Assembly (NCBI RefSeq): GCF_001975985.1
Contig: NZ_MTQF01000004.1
Coordinates: 559,621 to 623,620, forward strand
DNA length: 64,000 nucleotides
Origin: [Flexibacter] sp. ATCC 35103
Lineage (GTDB): Bacteria > Bacteroidota > Bacteroidia > Flavobacteriales > Flavobacteriaceae
Direction of reading: 5' to 3'
Numbering within the stretch: the stretch's first letter is position 1; every line of letters starts with the position of its first letter. The position numbers were made by a program, and so were the translations under genes. Of the stretch, positions 34,625-43,675 are shown one piece after another. The notes beneath the pieces are model-generated. The model was given only the letters and a program-made list of their open reading frames with translations. It was not told the DNA's origin and did no database searches.

Positions 34625-35704
34625 ATGGAAAAGAAAAAAACAAATACTAAATTCATCATCATACTAACCGTATTGATTTTAGTGGGCGGAACTTACGGAA
34701 TAACAAAATACATGCACTCATTGGCTCATGAAGAAACAGATGATGCCCAAATCGAGAAAAAAATGAATCCAATTATTCCAAGAGTATCTGGATATATTAG
34801 CAAAGTGTATGTAAAAGATAATGACTTTGTAAAAAAAGGAGATACTTTATTTACTATCGATAAAAGAGATTACCAATTAAAGATTGATGAAGCTAACGCT
34901 GCATTACTAGGTGCTGAAGGTCAATATGAAGCTGCAAAGGCTGATATTGGAAGTGCAAATGCAAACATCTCAGTTTCTGATGCTCAAATGAGATCTGCAA
35001 GTGGTTCTATCGAAAGTGCTAAGATTAGATTGAGACAAATTACAAACGATTATAACCGTTACAGTAATTTGTATAAAACACATACGATTACAAAACAACA
35101 ATATGAGCAGGCATTATCTGCAAAAGATGAAGCTGAAAATCAAGTACGTGTTTTAGAACAACAACAAAGAGCCAGTTCTTATCAAAAATCAGTGATTCAG
35201 TCAAAATCTAAAGTTTCAGACAAACAAACTGAAGTTGCTGCTGCAAATATTAAAAGAGCAAAAACAATGTTGGATGTTGCACATTTAAACTTAACGTATA
35301 CTGTTGTAACTGCAGCAATTGATGGTCAGGTTTCTAAAGTAGACATTCAGCCGGGACAATTAGTTCAGCCAGGACAATCTTTATTTTATATCATCAATAA
35401 TAATGAAGCCTGGGTTGTTGCAAACTTTAAAGAAACGCAATTAAACAAAATGGTTGTGGGACAAAAAGTAAGCTTAAAAGTTGATGCTTATCCTAAGTAC
35501 GAATTCAAAGGTACATTAACTTCATTTTCTCCTGCTACGGGATCACGTTTTTCATTATTACCTCCTGATAACGCAACGGGTAACTTCGTAAAAACAATTC
35601 AGAGATTACCGGTAAAAATTAGTTTAGATGAATCAAACGATCCTGAAAAAGTAAAATTACTAAGACCAGGAATGAATGTTGACGTAGACGTACATTTAAA
35701 ATAA
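34625..35704 (+). CDS. HlyD/EmrA-type periplasmic adaptor
   Basis: A 359-residue membrane-fusion protein. One N-terminal membrane helix (~9-28) is followed by EETDDAQIEKKMNPIIPRVSGYISKVYVKDNDFVKKGDTLFTIDKRDYQ, the lipoyl/barrel-sandwich half. A coiled-coil hairpin (~85-200) leads into LTYTVVTAAIDGQVSKVDIQPGQLVQPGQSLFYII, the second half, and a beta-barrel domain. It links the MFS pump to the TolC channel. It starts 12 nt after tolC and ends 4 nt before the MFS gene. Confidence 0.95.
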   Translation: MEKKKTNTKFIIILTVLILVGGTYGITKYMHSLAHEETDDAQIEKKMNPIIPRVSGYISKVYVKDNDFVKKGDTLFTIDKRDYQLKIDEANAALLGAEGQYEAAKADIGSANANISVSDAQMRSASGSIESAKIRLRQITNDYNRYSNLYKTHTITKQQYEQALSAKDEAENQVRVLEQQQRASSYQKSVIQSKSKVSDKQTEVAAANIKRAKTMLDVAHLNLTYTVVTAAIDGQVSKVDIQPGQLVQPGQSLFYIINNNEAWVVANFKETQLNKMVVGQKVSLKVDAYPKYEFKGTLTSFSPATGSRFSLLPPDNATGNFVKTIQRLPVKISLDESNDPEKVKLLRPGMNVDVDVHLK

Positions 35705-35708
35705 AATA

Positions 35709-37295
35709 ATGACAGCAGTACAAGGAGACGACGATTTAGTAGAATACGGATATAGACGTGTGATCATTACGATTACCGCAGTACTTTGTGCACTGCTGGA
35801 AATTGTAGACACAACGATTGTAAACGTAGCACTAACAGACATGCGAGGTAGCCTTGGTGCTACTTTGACTGATGTGGCTTGGGTAATTACAGCGTACGCA
35901 ATTGCGAATGTAATTGTAATTCCGATGACGAGTTGGCTTTCGCAGCAATTTGGGAGACGTAACTATTTTGTGGCTTCTATCATAATATTTACAGTCTGCT
36001 CCTTTTTGTGTGGTAACGCCAGTAATATTTGGGAACTGGTCGCTTTTAGGTTTGTGCAAGGTATGGGTGGTGGTGCCCTGCTTGTAACAGCCCAAACGAT
36101 TATTACCGAAAGTTATCCTGTGGCAAAACGTGGTATGGCGCAAGCAATTTACGGAATGGGTGTAATTGTTGGCCCAACCTTAGGTCCGCCTTTGGGAGGA
36201 TATTTAGTAGATAACTATTCCTGGCCATATATATTTTACATCAATATTCCGTTAGGAATTATCGCTACTATTCTGGCGCTTACTTTCGTAAGAAGTCCGA
36301 AATACGGAGAAAAACTAAAAGCAAATCAGGTTGACTGGTGGGGAATTATATTATTAGCCGCATTTATTGGATCGTTACAATTCGTTCTGGAACACGGACA
36401 ACAAGATGATTGGTTTAATGATTCGCTTATTGTAACCTTAAGTGTAGTTACCGTTCTTGGATTGATTTTATTTGTTTGGAGAGAGCTTACTTATAAACAT
36501 CCAATTGTAAACTTAAGTGTTTTAAAAGATGGTAACTTAAGAATTGGAACCGTAATGTGTTTTATTCTTGGTTTTGGTTTATACGGATCGACTTTGATTA
36601 TCCCAATTTACACGCAGTCTATTTTAGGATGGACAGCCACTGATGCCGGATTATTATTGATTCCGGGATCGATTACAACCGCGATAATGATGCCATTTGT
36701 GGGTAATATGATTCAAAAAGGGGTTCCGCAAGGATATATGGTTGGAATAGGATTTTTAATCTTCTTCTTCTTTACCTTTATGATGAGAAACCGTCTTACA
36801 CCTGATACTGGAGTAGAACATATGTATTGGCCTTTGATTTTAAGAGGAATTGGTTTAGGATTACTTTTTGTGCCTATTACAACACTTTCGCTTTCTACAT
36901 TAAAAGGAAAACATATTGGTGAAGGAGCTGCTTTTACGGGAATGATGAGACAATTAGGAGGATCATTTGGTATTGCAATCATTACCACTTTTATTACTCG
37001 TTTGAGCCAGGAACACAGAGTTAATTTATTAACGAATTTAGATCCTGCAAATTATCAGGTTCAACAACGCATTATTGGAATGCAAAAAGCTTTTGAAGCG
37101 AAAGGCTATAGCGCTGATGTTGCCCTTAAAAAAGCCTACCAGGCAATAGATTACGCAGTCTTAAAACAAAGTACAGTGATGTCGTACATGGATATATTCA
37201 TGTATTTGGGAATCATGTTCTTATTCTGTATACCAATTATTCTTTTCATTAAAAAAGGAAAAAACAAAATTGATCCTGCTGATGCAATGCATTAA
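35709..37295 (+). CDS. DHA2-family drug:proton antiporter (EmrB-like)
   Basis: A 528-residue MFS transporter with about 14 hydrophobic segments. ALLEIVDTTIVNVALTDMRGSLGATLTDVAWVITAYAIANVIVIPMTSWLSQQFGRRNYFVAS contains the D-x-T-x-V-N-V-A-L motif (TM1) and motif A (QFGRR). GMGVIVGPTLGPPLGGYLVDNYSWPYIFYINIPLG is antiporter motif C. With the adaptor and TolC protein it should pump toxic organics across both membranes; substrates are unknown. A terminator follows. Confidence 0.95.
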   Translation: MTAVQGDDDLVEYGYRRVIITITAVLCALLEIVDTTIVNVALTDMRGSLGATLTDVAWVITAYAIANVIVIPMTSWLSQQFGRRNYFVASIIIFTVCSFLCGNASNIWELVAFRFVQGMGGGALLVTAQTIITESYPVAKRGMAQAIYGMGVIVGPTLGPPLGGYLVDNYSWPYIFYINIPLGIIATILALTFVRSPKYGEKLKANQVDWWGIILLAAFIGSLQFVLEHGQQDDWFNDSLIVTLSVVTVLGLILFVWRELTYKHPIVNLSVLKDGNLRIGTVMCFILGFGLYGSTLIIPIYTQSILGWTATDAGLLLIPGSITTAIMMPFVGNMIQKGVPQGYMVGIGFLIFFFFTFMMRNRLTPDTGVEHMYWPLILRGIGLGLLFVPITTLSLSTLKGKHIGEGAAFTGMMRQLGGSFGIAIITTFITRLSQEHRVNLLTNLDPANYQVQQRIIGMQKAFEAKGYSADVALKKAYQAIDYAVLKQSTVMSYMDIFMYLGIMFLFCIPIILFIKKGKNKIDPADAMH

Positions 37296-37316
37296 TAATA
37301 ATTGATTTATAATACG

Positions 37317-37350
37317 AAAAAGCCGGACTAAATAAATAGTCCGGCTTTTT
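37317..37350 (+). terminator. Terminator of the efflux operon
   Basis: AAAAAGCCGGACT pairs with AGTCCGGCTTTTT around AAATAAAT and continues into T-rich sequence. Confidence 0.92.
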
Positions 37351-37399
37351 TATTTTTATATAATGATATTCTGGAAGAGATTGAAATTGTTTCCTACAA

Positions 37400-37508
37400 T
37401 ATTTTTTGAATTTGAAGGATTGAAATCCTTCTCTACAATATGATCCGAGTCTCCGACTCTCTAATAAAAAACTTAGAACCTTAGCAAATCAGCCTCTTAG
37501 CAACTTCC
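37400..37508. repeat. Two repeat elements between the MFS gene and yaaA
   Basis: AAGGATTGAAATCCTTCTCTACAATAT (split here as AAGGATTGAAATCCTT and CTCTACAATAT) with a GAGTCTCCGACTC hairpin belongs to the family seen at 32330 and 41974. It is followed by 8-nt-period units ACTTAGAA, CCTTAGCA, AATCAGCC, TCTTAGCA (37471-37502), the CTTAG family of the four-helix-bundle locus. Confidence 0.6.
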
Positions 37509-37516
37509 TAAAAAAT

Positions 37517-38275
37517 CTATCTCGTAAAAACTAAATGATTTCCTTCAGAAAGATTGGCATCAAAATGATATCCTTCATAATTAAAACCTTTTAGGTCATC
37601 AATTGTTTCAGCATTCGTATCAATAATATAACGAACCATCATTCCTCTCGCCTTTTTAGCAAAGAAGCTGATGATTTTTAATTTTCCGTCTTTATAATCT
37701 TTAAAATCCGGAGTAATAACAGGAACTTTTAAAGCCTTAACATCAACTGCCGAAAAATATTCGTTACTAGCCAAATTCACGAATAACTCTCCTTTTTCTA
37801 ATTCTTTGTTTAAAGCTTTAGTAACGGTTGGTTTCCAGAATTCGTGCAGATTTTTATATTCACCAATTGGCAATTTCGTTCCCATTTCTAGACGATATGC
37901 CTGCATTAGATCCAATGGTTTTAAAACACCATAAAGACCGGATAGAATTCTAAGTTTGTTTTGTAAAACTTCAACCTTTTCAAGCGGAATTGTATACGCA
38001 TCCAATCCTGTATAAACATCTCCGTCAAAAGTATAAATTGCCGGACGTGCATTTTCAGGCGTAAAAGGTGTTTTCCAATCCTGATTTCTTTTCCAATTTA
38101 AATCTGATAATTTATCTGATATTGACATTAATTCAGATAATTCAGCTGGCTTTTTTTCTTTTAAAACTTTATGAACCTGGCGCGCTTCTTTTAAAAAAGC
38201 CGGTTCTGTATATTGAGGAGTTGGTAATTCTTTTTCGAAATTTAATGACTTCGCGGGCGATATAACAATTTTCAT
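37517..38275 (-). CDS. yaaA: Peroxide stress protein YaaA
   Basis: A 252-residue protein of the YaaA/DUF328 family. The N-terminal MKIVISPAKSLNFEKELPTPQYTEP and the central ARPAIYTFDGDVYTGLDA, ILSGLYGVLKPLDLMQAYRLEMG and C-terminal FFAKKARGMMVRYI are all family signatures. E. coli YaaA lowers free iron and protects DNA during hydrogen peroxide stress. The gene stands alone on the minus strand with a perfect -7 box (reverse TATTTTTG, 38296-38303) 20 nt upstream. Confidence 0.95.
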   Translation of the reverse strand: MKIVISPAKSLNFEKELPTPQYTEPAFLKEARQVHKVLKEKKPAELSELMSISDKLSDLNWKRNQDWKTPFTPENARPAIYTFDGDVYTGLDAYTIPLEKVEVLQNKLRILSGLYGVLKPLDLMQAYRLEMGTKLPIGEYKNLHEFWKPTVTKALNKELEKGELFVNLASNEYFSAVDVKALKVPVITPDFKDYKDGKLKIISFFAKKARGMMVRYIIDTNAETIDDLKGFNYEGYHFDANLSEGNHLVFTR

Positions 38276-38295
38276 GTGTGCGTTTTTATAGAACT

Positions 38296-38303
38296 CAAAA
38301 ATA
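38296..38303 (-). promoter_or_regulatory. -7 box of yaaA
   Basis: The reverse strand reads TATTTTTG 20 nt before the yaaA start codon. Confidence 0.5.
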
Positions 38304-38381
38304 CAAATTGAATTTCTAAAAAAATATTATTGCAATTGATTTGTTTGATAGTAGTATAAATGTTTTTTGCTACTTTTTTAC

Positions 38382-38659
38382 GCCACGAATTCACGAATTT
38401 CTCTTTTTAAATTGACTATGATTCGTGAAATTCCACGCTATCTTATTTTGTTTTAATAAAATTTGATACCTGAAACTGTGAATTTGTTCAAAAAAGTCAA
38501 CAATACATTATTATAGGCATTTTCTATGTTGTAAATTTGCAGCTATAAAATTCCAAATAACATTCAATATAAAATTGAAAGTTGTATTCTAAGTATTAGC
38601 CACGAATTCACGAATTAACTTTTTTTAAATTAATTATAAAAAATTCGTGAATTCGTGGC
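38382..38659. repeat. Two hairpin elements with 8-nt-period arms (CACGAATT)
   Basis: The 38276-38674 spacer holds two copies. The second (38599-38659) has perfect 18-bp arms GCCACGAATTCACGAATT / AATTCGTGAATTCGTGGC, each arm being two tandem CACGAATT units. The first (38382-38436) has the same left arm and a decayed right arm. The stretch between (38437-38598) is AT-rich with no gene. Related half copies are at 39051-39068 and 52652-52674. Confidence 0.8.
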
Positions 38660-38674
38660 GGAAAAATTTAGATC

Positions 38675-39049
38675 ATGACAAAAATATTATATCAACTGGA
38701 AAGTTATCAAATAATGGGAATTTTATTTGATGTTCATAGAAATTTAGGTGGAGGTTTTTCTGAAATCGTTTACAAAGACGCTTTAGAATATGAATTTAGA
38801 AAAGCAAATATTCCATTTGAAAGAGAAAAAGAATATTTAGTAAATTATAAAGACATAATATTGAATCACAGATTTTATGCTGATTTTGTTTTGTTTGATA
38901 AAATAATACTTGAAATAAAATCAAGTGATTTTCTACATCCCAAACACATTTCACAATGTCTAAATTATCTAAAAGTTTCTAAAAGCAATTTGACAATTTT
39001 AGCAAACTTTAATTCTATCTCACTTGAATACAAACGTATTATTTTATAA
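38675..39049 (+). CDS. GxxExxY family protein (PD-(D/E)XK-nuclease-like fold)
   Basis: A 124-residue protein with the name-giving motif GGGFSEIVYKDALEYEF and, further on, HRFYADFVLFDKIILEIKSSDFLHPKHISQCLNYLKVSK. The D-x9-E-x-K spacing (DFVLFDKIILEIK) is that of PD-(D/E)XK nucleases, to which I recall this family being assigned; activity is unproven. It is short but complete. The gene is bracketed by two same-orientation copies of the CACGAATT repeat arm (38642-38659 and 39051-39068), which suggests insertion as a repeat-bounded unit. Confidence 0.8.
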   Translation: MTKILYQLESYQIMGILFDVHRNLGGGFSEIVYKDALEYEFRKANIPFEREKEYLVNYKDIILNHRFYADFVLFDKIILEIKSSDFLHPKHISQCLNYLKVSKSNLTILANFNSISLEYKRIIL

Positions 39050-39050
39050 A

Positions 39051-39068
39051 AATTAGTGAATTCGTGGC
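39051..39068 (+). repeat. Half copy of the CACGAATT element overlapping the next gene's start
   Basis: AATTAGTGAATTCGTGGC matches the right arm at 38642-38659 in 17 of 18 positions. Its terminal GTG is the apparent start codon of the CCA-adding enzyme at 39064. Confidence 0.75.
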
Positions 39069-40494
39069 TATACAAACAAACTATAAAACAGCATTAGAAC
39101 ATAAAATCTTCGGAATAATTTCGAAAGCATCTCAGGAACTCAACGTTGACAGTTATGTTATTGGGGGTTTTGTCCGGGATTTGCTTTTAAACCGTGGTTC
39201 AAAAAAAGACATTGATGTTGTTGCTGTTGGTAGCGGGATCGAACTGGCTTTGAAAGTTTCTGAATTACTTCCTAAAAAACCAAAAGTACAAGTTTTTAAA
39301 ACATACGGAACTGCCATGTTGCGTTTTGAAGATACTGACATTGAATTTGTTGGTGCCCGAAAAGAGTCTTATAATTTTGACAGCAGAAATCCTATTGTCG
39401 AAAACGGAACTCTCGAAGACGATCAAAATCGTCGTGATTTTACCATCAATGCTTTGGCTTTATCACTAAACGAAAAAACATTTGGAGATCTTTCTGATCC
39501 ATTTAATGGTTTGGCAGATTTAGAGAATAAAACGATTAAAACGCCTTTAAATCCAGATATTACGTATTCTGATGATCCGTTGCGAATGCTTCGTGCGATT
39601 CGTTTTGCAACACAATTGAATTTCGAAATCGAAAAAAACTCTCTTGACGCAATCACTAAAAATGCAGATCGTATTAAAATTATCTCTGGCGAAAGAATTG
39701 TAGACGAATTAAACAAAATTTTATCTACGCCTAAACCTTCAACAGGATTTTTACTTTTATATAAAACCGGACTTTTAGACATCATTTTACCTGAGCTAAC
39801 GGCTTTGAATCAGGTAGAAGAAATTGAAGGTCATACACATAAAAACAATTTTTATCATACACTTGAAGTTGTAGATAATATTTGCCCAAATACAGATGAT
39901 GTTTGGTTGCGTTGGTCCGCTTTGCTGCATGATATTGGAAAAGCACCAACAAAACGTTTCACTAAAAAACAAGGATGGACTTTTCACGGACATGAATTTT
40001 TAGGCGGAAAAATGGCTAAAAGAATATTCGAACGTTTGCATATGCCATTAAACCACAAAATGAAATTTGTTCAAAAAATGGTTATTATGAGTTCGCGCCC
40101 AATTGTTCTGGCTCAGGATATTGTGACTGACAGTGCGGTTCGCCGTTTGGTTTTTGATGCCGGTGAAGATGTCGAAGATTTAATGACATTATGTGAAGCT
40201 GATATTACTACCAAGAATCCGTCGAAATTCAAGAAATATCATAAAAACTTTGAAATCGTTCGCAAGAAAATTGTTGAAGTCGAAGAACGAGATCATGTTC
40301 GTAATTTTCAACCGCCAATTTCCGGCGAAGAAATTATGGAAATATTTGATTTAAAACCTTCGCGCGAAATTGGAATTTTGAAAGAAGCCGTTAAGGAAGC
40401 TATTTTAGAAGGTGATATCCCAAATGAATATCAGGCTGCTTATGATTTTATAATTAAAAGAGCAGAAAAATTAAAATTAACGCCTAAAAAATAA
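39064..40494 (+). CDS. cca: CCA tRNA nucleotidyltransferase with HD domain
   Basis: A 476-residue enzyme adding or repairing the tRNA 3' CCA end. The class II nucleotidyltransferase core is VIGGFVRDLLLNRGSKKDIDVVAVG with the DxD metal site, followed by DDQNRRDFTINALALSL and DDPLRMLRAIRFATQLNF. An HD domain (WLRWSALLHDIGKAPTKRF, FHGHEFLGGKM) follows in the second half. No ATG lies near the N-terminus; GTG 39064 is the best start and it lies inside a repeat arm. The gene's stop overlaps the next start (TAATG). Confidence 0.94.
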   Translation: MAIQTNYKTALEHKIFGIISKASQELNVDSYVIGGFVRDLLLNRGSKKDIDVVAVGSGIELALKVSELLPKKPKVQVFKTYGTAMLRFEDTDIEFVGARKESYNFDSRNPIVENGTLEDDQNRRDFTINALALSLNEKTFGDLSDPFNGLADLENKTIKTPLNPDITYSDDPLRMLRAIRFATQLNFEIEKNSLDAITKNADRIKIISGERIVDELNKILSTPKPSTGFLLLYKTGLLDIILPELTALNQVEEIEGHTHKNNFYHTLEVVDNICPNTDDVWLRWSALLHDIGKAPTKRFTKKQGWTFHGHEFLGGKMAKRIFERLHMPLNHKMKFVQKMVIMSSRPIVLAQDIVTDSAVRRLVFDAGEDVEDLMTLCEADITTKNPSKFKKYHKNFEIVRKKIVEVEERDHVRNFQPPISGEEIMEIFDLKPSREIGILKEAVKEAILEGDIPNEYQAAYDFIIKRAEKLKLTPKK

Positions 40495-40865
40495 TGGATC
40501 TATTAGGGACTATTTTTTGTATTATTTTAATATTAGTAGTCTTAGTAACTAATATTATTTTTATTAGAAAAATTAATAGAACGAACGATAGTCACTATAA
40601 ATATAAAATCTTATTTTTTTTAATGAGTATTGCTTCGATATCTGCTATAATGATTACAGGTGCGATATTTCAAAATGTAGTTTTAATTGATTATTTTAAA
40701 ATAACAATAAATATTGAAAGCTATCAATATAGAATAATAGTTATGACAGTGATATTAATTATCAATATTATAGCAAACTTTACTTTATTAAAGCTTTATT
40801 TAAAAAGAAGAGAAAGAAAAAGCAAAAACAAAATTAACGAGATTGAATTAATTGGAAAAGAATGA
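40494..40865 (+). CDS. Small membrane protein between cca and ctaA
   Basis: A 123-residue protein with three or four hydrophobic segments (~4-24, 40-62, 80-105) and a strongly basic C-terminal tail (KLYLKRRERKSKNKINE). I do not recognise the family. It overlaps the cca stop by one base and the ctaA start by four (ATGA), so all three are translationally coupled. It is richer in AT than its neighbours. Context could suggest a heme or cytochrome oxidase role, but nothing in the sequence shows it. Confidence 0.7.
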   Translation: MDLLGTIFCIILILVVLVTNIIFIRKINRTNDSHYKYKILFFLMSIASISAIMITGAIFQNVVLIDYFKITINIESYQYRIIVMTVILIINIIANFTLLKLYLKRRERKSKNKINEIELIGKE

Positions 40866-41887
40866 AAAAAGAGAATAAATCAGTAATCATTTGGTTACTA
40901 TCAGGTTGTGTTTTATTGTTTTTAATGGTTGTTGTTGGCGGAATTACCCGTTTAACTAATTCAGGTTTATCAATGACAGACTGGCATTTGGTAACGGATA
41001 CTTTTCCACCTTTGACGGATGCAAAATGGAATGAAGCTTTTGAGCAATACAAGAAATTTCCTGAGTATCAAAAAATCAACATTCACAACGATTTTCAATT
41101 AGCCGATTATAAGTTTATTTACTTCTGGGAATGGTTTCACCGTTTTATCGGAAGAATTATTGGATTGGTTTTCTTTGTACCATTTGTTTATTTCTTAATC
41201 AGAAAAAAACTGGATCGTGACACTATCAAAAAATGTGTTGTTCTTCTGGCAATGGGAGGTTTTCAAGGTTTTCTTGGATGGTTTATGGTTCGTAGTGGAT
41301 TAATTGACAATCCTGATGTTAGTCATTTCAGATTATCACTACATTTAACTTTTGCTTTTATCACTTTTGCATATACTTTGTGGGTTGCACTTGATTTAAT
41401 TTATCCGGAAAGAACAATTACTAAAGTGATTCCGCTTCGAAATATCGCCCGATTTGCGTTGGTTGCTTTACTAATTCAAATCATTTATGGTGGTTTTGTA
41501 GCAGGTTTAAATGCCGGATTAATACACAATCACTGGCCTTTAATGAGTGACGGACAATTTATACATGATTCTGTTTTTATAGAACAATCTAGTTTGGTCA
41601 AAAATTTAATCGAAGGTAAAAGTGGTGTTCAGTTTGTACACAGAACTTTTGCTTATGTTGTTGTGGCTTTTATTCTGTTTTTATATTACAAAAGCACAAA
41701 ATTTGCGCTTACCAGAACGCAGTCAAACGGAATTAAAACTTTAGTTATTTTTGTATTTATACAGTTTGCATTGGGTGTTTTTACACTTTTATATAGTGTT
41801 CCGCTGGCTTTAGGTTTAATTCACCAAATTATGGCTTTCTTCCTTTTAAGCGCCATGACTTTTACTTTGCACAGATTGAGTAAATAA
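40862..41887 (+). CDS. ctaA: Heme A synthase (COX15/CtaA)
   Basis: A 341-residue membrane enzyme oxidising the C8 methyl of heme O to give heme A for aa3-type oxidases. About eight hydrophobic segments are present. The heme-ligand histidines appear in EWFHRFIGR, RLSLHLTFAF, FVHRTFAY and LIHQIMAFF, and GGITRLTNSGLSMTDWHLV is the N-terminal signature of the COX15 type. Length is typical. A terminator follows after 20 nt. Confidence 0.94.
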   Translation: MKKENKSVIIWLLSGCVLLFLMVVVGGITRLTNSGLSMTDWHLVTDTFPPLTDAKWNEAFEQYKKFPEYQKINIHNDFQLADYKFIYFWEWFHRFIGRIIGLVFFVPFVYFLIRKKLDRDTIKKCVVLLAMGGFQGFLGWFMVRSGLIDNPDVSHFRLSLHLTFAFITFAYTLWVALDLIYPERTITKVIPLRNIARFALVALLIQIIYGGFVAGLNAGLIHNHWPLMSDGQFIHDSVFIEQSSLVKNLIEGKSGVQFVHRTFAYVVVAFILFLYYKSTKFALTRTQSNGIKTLVIFVFIQFALGVFTLLYSVPLALGLIHQIMAFFLLSAMTFTLHRLSK

Positions 41888-41907
41888 ATAAATAAATAAC
41901 TGTAAAT

Positions 41908-41937
41908 AAAAAAATCCTTCAGCCGAAGGATTTTTTT
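41908..41937 (+). terminator. Terminator after ctaA
   Basis: AAAATCCTTC pairs with GAAGGATTTT around AGCC, followed by a T-run. Confidence 0.9.
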
Positions 41938-41973
41938 GTAATTGATGCTAAATATTTGCCTAATCTTTGTGTT

Positions 41974-42083
41974 AACCGGATTGAAATCCGGCTCTACAAA
42001 ATAATTCGAGCCTACGGCTCTTTCATGTTAGATCAAATTCCGTAGGAATGGCTAATATTGTAGAGCCGGATTTCAATCCGGTT
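41974..42083. repeat. Inverted repeat with 26-bp perfect arms (GGATTGAAATCC family)
   Basis: Positions 41974-41999 and 42058-42083 are exact reverse complements and each contains CCGGATTGAAATCCGG-type self-complementarity. Inside are GAGCCTACGGCTC and ATTCCGTAGGAAT hairpins. It lies between convergent ctaA and the LytTR gene; the remainder of the 41938-42160 spacer shows nothing else. Confidence 0.78.
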
Positions 42084-42160
42084 TACCCATAGAGCAATTA
42101 ATCTGCTAGATATTTTATTCGTAATGAGACATTTTATTGTTCAACCGGATTAAACAAGAT

Positions 42161-42928
42161 TTATCCAAGCCAATTTTTAAAATCCTGTACTTTCTCGCGG
42201 CTTACAATTACCTCATCTTCTTTATAAGTTGGCAAAATCACTTTTAAGCGGGAGTTTGTATATACCTGAATTTCTTTTATTGCTGTAAGCGGAACAATAA
42301 ATTTACGGCTAACACGAAAAAAATCTTTCATGTCCAGTTCCTGCTCCAGAACTTCTAAAGTCGAATCGATTAAATAGTTTCTATTGTCGAAAGTATGAAT
42401 ATAAGTTCCTTTGTTTTCACTAAAAAAACATTCGATTTCGTCAGCAGTAATTACTTTTAAATGCTGACCAATTTTCACAGTAAATCTCTTTTTATAATTT
42501 TTCTCGAAAGGATTTGACAACATTTGGCGTATTTGCTCAAAGTCAAGCTGCAGGTTTTGATTTCCTGAATCTGTTTTAGGAATTCGGGATTTAAATTTCG
42601 TAACGGCAATTTCTAAATCATCTTCGTCAATTGGTTTTAAAAGATAATCAATACTATTTAGTTTGAACGCCTTTAAAGCATATTCATCATAAGCAGTTGT
42701 AAAAATAATGGCACTTTGAATGTTTATTTTTTCGAAAATCTCAAACGACAAACCGTCTGACAACTGAATATCCAGAAAAATCAAATCAGGATGTTCATTA
42801 TTGGTAAACCAATGAATTGATTCTTCTACAGAGTGCAGCATGGTTTCTACAGCAATATCTAACTTTTCGAGTTTACGCTGCAACAATCTCGCTGCCGGTT
42901 TTTCGTCTTCTATAATTAATGTGGTCAT
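42161..42928 (-). CDS. LytTR-type response regulator
   Basis: A 255-residue regulator. Residues 1-120 are a receiver domain (TTLIIEDEKPAARLLQRKL, phospho-acceptor Asp in PDLIFLDIQLSDG, conserved Lys in DYLLKPI). Residues ~150-255 are a LytTR DNA-binding domain (FTVKIGQHLKVITADEIECFFSENKGTYIHTFDNRNYLIDSTLEVLEQEL, FFRVSRKFIVPLTAI). It is the last gene of a minus-strand operon beginning with its likely sensor kinase, with three small 2TM proteins between. Genes controlled are unknown; the TonB receptor upstream is a candidate by position only. Confidence 0.93.
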   Translation of the reverse strand: MTTLIIEDEKPAARLLQRKLEKLDIAVETMLHSVEESIHWFTNNEHPDLIFLDIQLSDGLSFEIFEKINIQSAIIFTTAYDEYALKAFKLNSIDYLLKPIDEDDLEIAVTKFKSRIPKTDSGNQNLQLDFEQIRQMLSNPFEKNYKKRFTVKIGQHLKVITADEIECFFSENKGTYIHTFDNRNYLIDSTLEVLEQELDMKDFFRVSRKFIVPLTAIKEIQVYTNSRLKVILPTYKEDEVIVSREKVQDFKNWLG

Positions 42929-42964
42929 TTAATACAATGCAAAAATTGAAAATTCAGTCTAAAA

Positions 42965-43351
42965 TTACTCCCATTTATTTTTATTCTCAGCATCTTTATC
43001 CATATATTTTTGGATTTTCTTTTGCTCCCAATTGTCACTAAAGAAAATATTTGGTCCAAACACTGCAAATGCGTGTATCAGCAACGCTATTCCCCAATAA
43101 AAAGCTGTCGAATAAATCTCCCAATCTCTAAAACCTCTTACTTCAATATGATTTCCTGCATAAAAATGACTTCCAAGATAAGTTCTATTCAAACTTGAAA
43201 CAATGATAATAATATTTACTAAAATATAAACTTTCAAATGCGAATAAAATCCTTTAATCTTCTTTACTTTTTTGTACGCAACATTATAACTTTCATCTGT
43301 ACTAAATTCGTGTCTGTAATCTTCATACATACGCTGTCTAAATCTTCCCAT
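42965..43351 (-). CDS. 2TM domain protein
   Basis: A 128-residue protein whose core KKVKKIKGFYSHLKVYILVNIIIIVSSL ... FYWGIALLIHAFAVFGPNIFFSDNWEQKKIQKYM fits the 2TM domain (two membrane helices with a conserved KGFY/H start and an amphipathic W-E-x-x-KI tail). It is one of four such domains in this operon. Positive residues before the first helix suggest both termini are cytosolic. Function of the domain is unknown; its linkage to LytTR systems suggests a signalling accessory role. Confidence 0.85.
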   Translation of the reverse strand: MGRFRQRMYEDYRHEFSTDESYNVAYKKVKKIKGFYSHLKVYILVNIIIIVSSLNRTYLGSHFYAGNHIEVRGFRDWEIYSTAFYWGIALLIHAFAVFGPNIFFSDNWEQKKIQKYMDKDAENKNKWE

Positions 43352-43367
43352 TTTATCTTGAATTAAA

Positions 43368-43673
43368 TTATTGCCATTTATTTTTATTCTGTCTTTCTTT
43401 TTCCATCAATTCCTGGATTTTTCTTTCTTCCCATCCTTTTCCAAGAACCGGGAATACTTCAAAAACCTTTAATCCATGAAAAACAACTCCAAATCCCCAC
43501 CACATCAAAGGCCAGTAAAACCACAAATGATTAGGTGATGTATATAAATTGATAAAAATTAAAATTGCGTTTACTAATAAAAAAGAAGTCAGATTTCCGT
43601 AAAATCCCTTAATATTTTCGACTTTCTTTTTTGCAATATAATATTTGTCCTCTTCGTTTAAATTTACTTCCAT
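43368..43673 (-). CDS. 2TM domain protein
   Basis: A 101-residue paralogue of its neighbours: AKKKVENIKGFYGNLTSFLLVNAILIFINL, then WFYWPLMWWGFGVVFHGLKVFEVFPVLGKGWEERKIQELME. I chose ATG 43673, 2 nt after the stop of the preceding 2TM gene, rather than the ATG at 43685 that overlaps it, because the upstream 2TM gene starts in the same way after the kinase gene. Confidence 0.85.
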   Translation of the reverse strand: MEVNLNEEDKYYIAKKKVENIKGFYGNLTSFLLVNAILIFINLYTSPNHLWFYWPLMWWGFGVVFHGLKVFEVFPVLGKGWEERKIQELMEKERQNKNKWQ

Positions 43674-43675
43674 GA

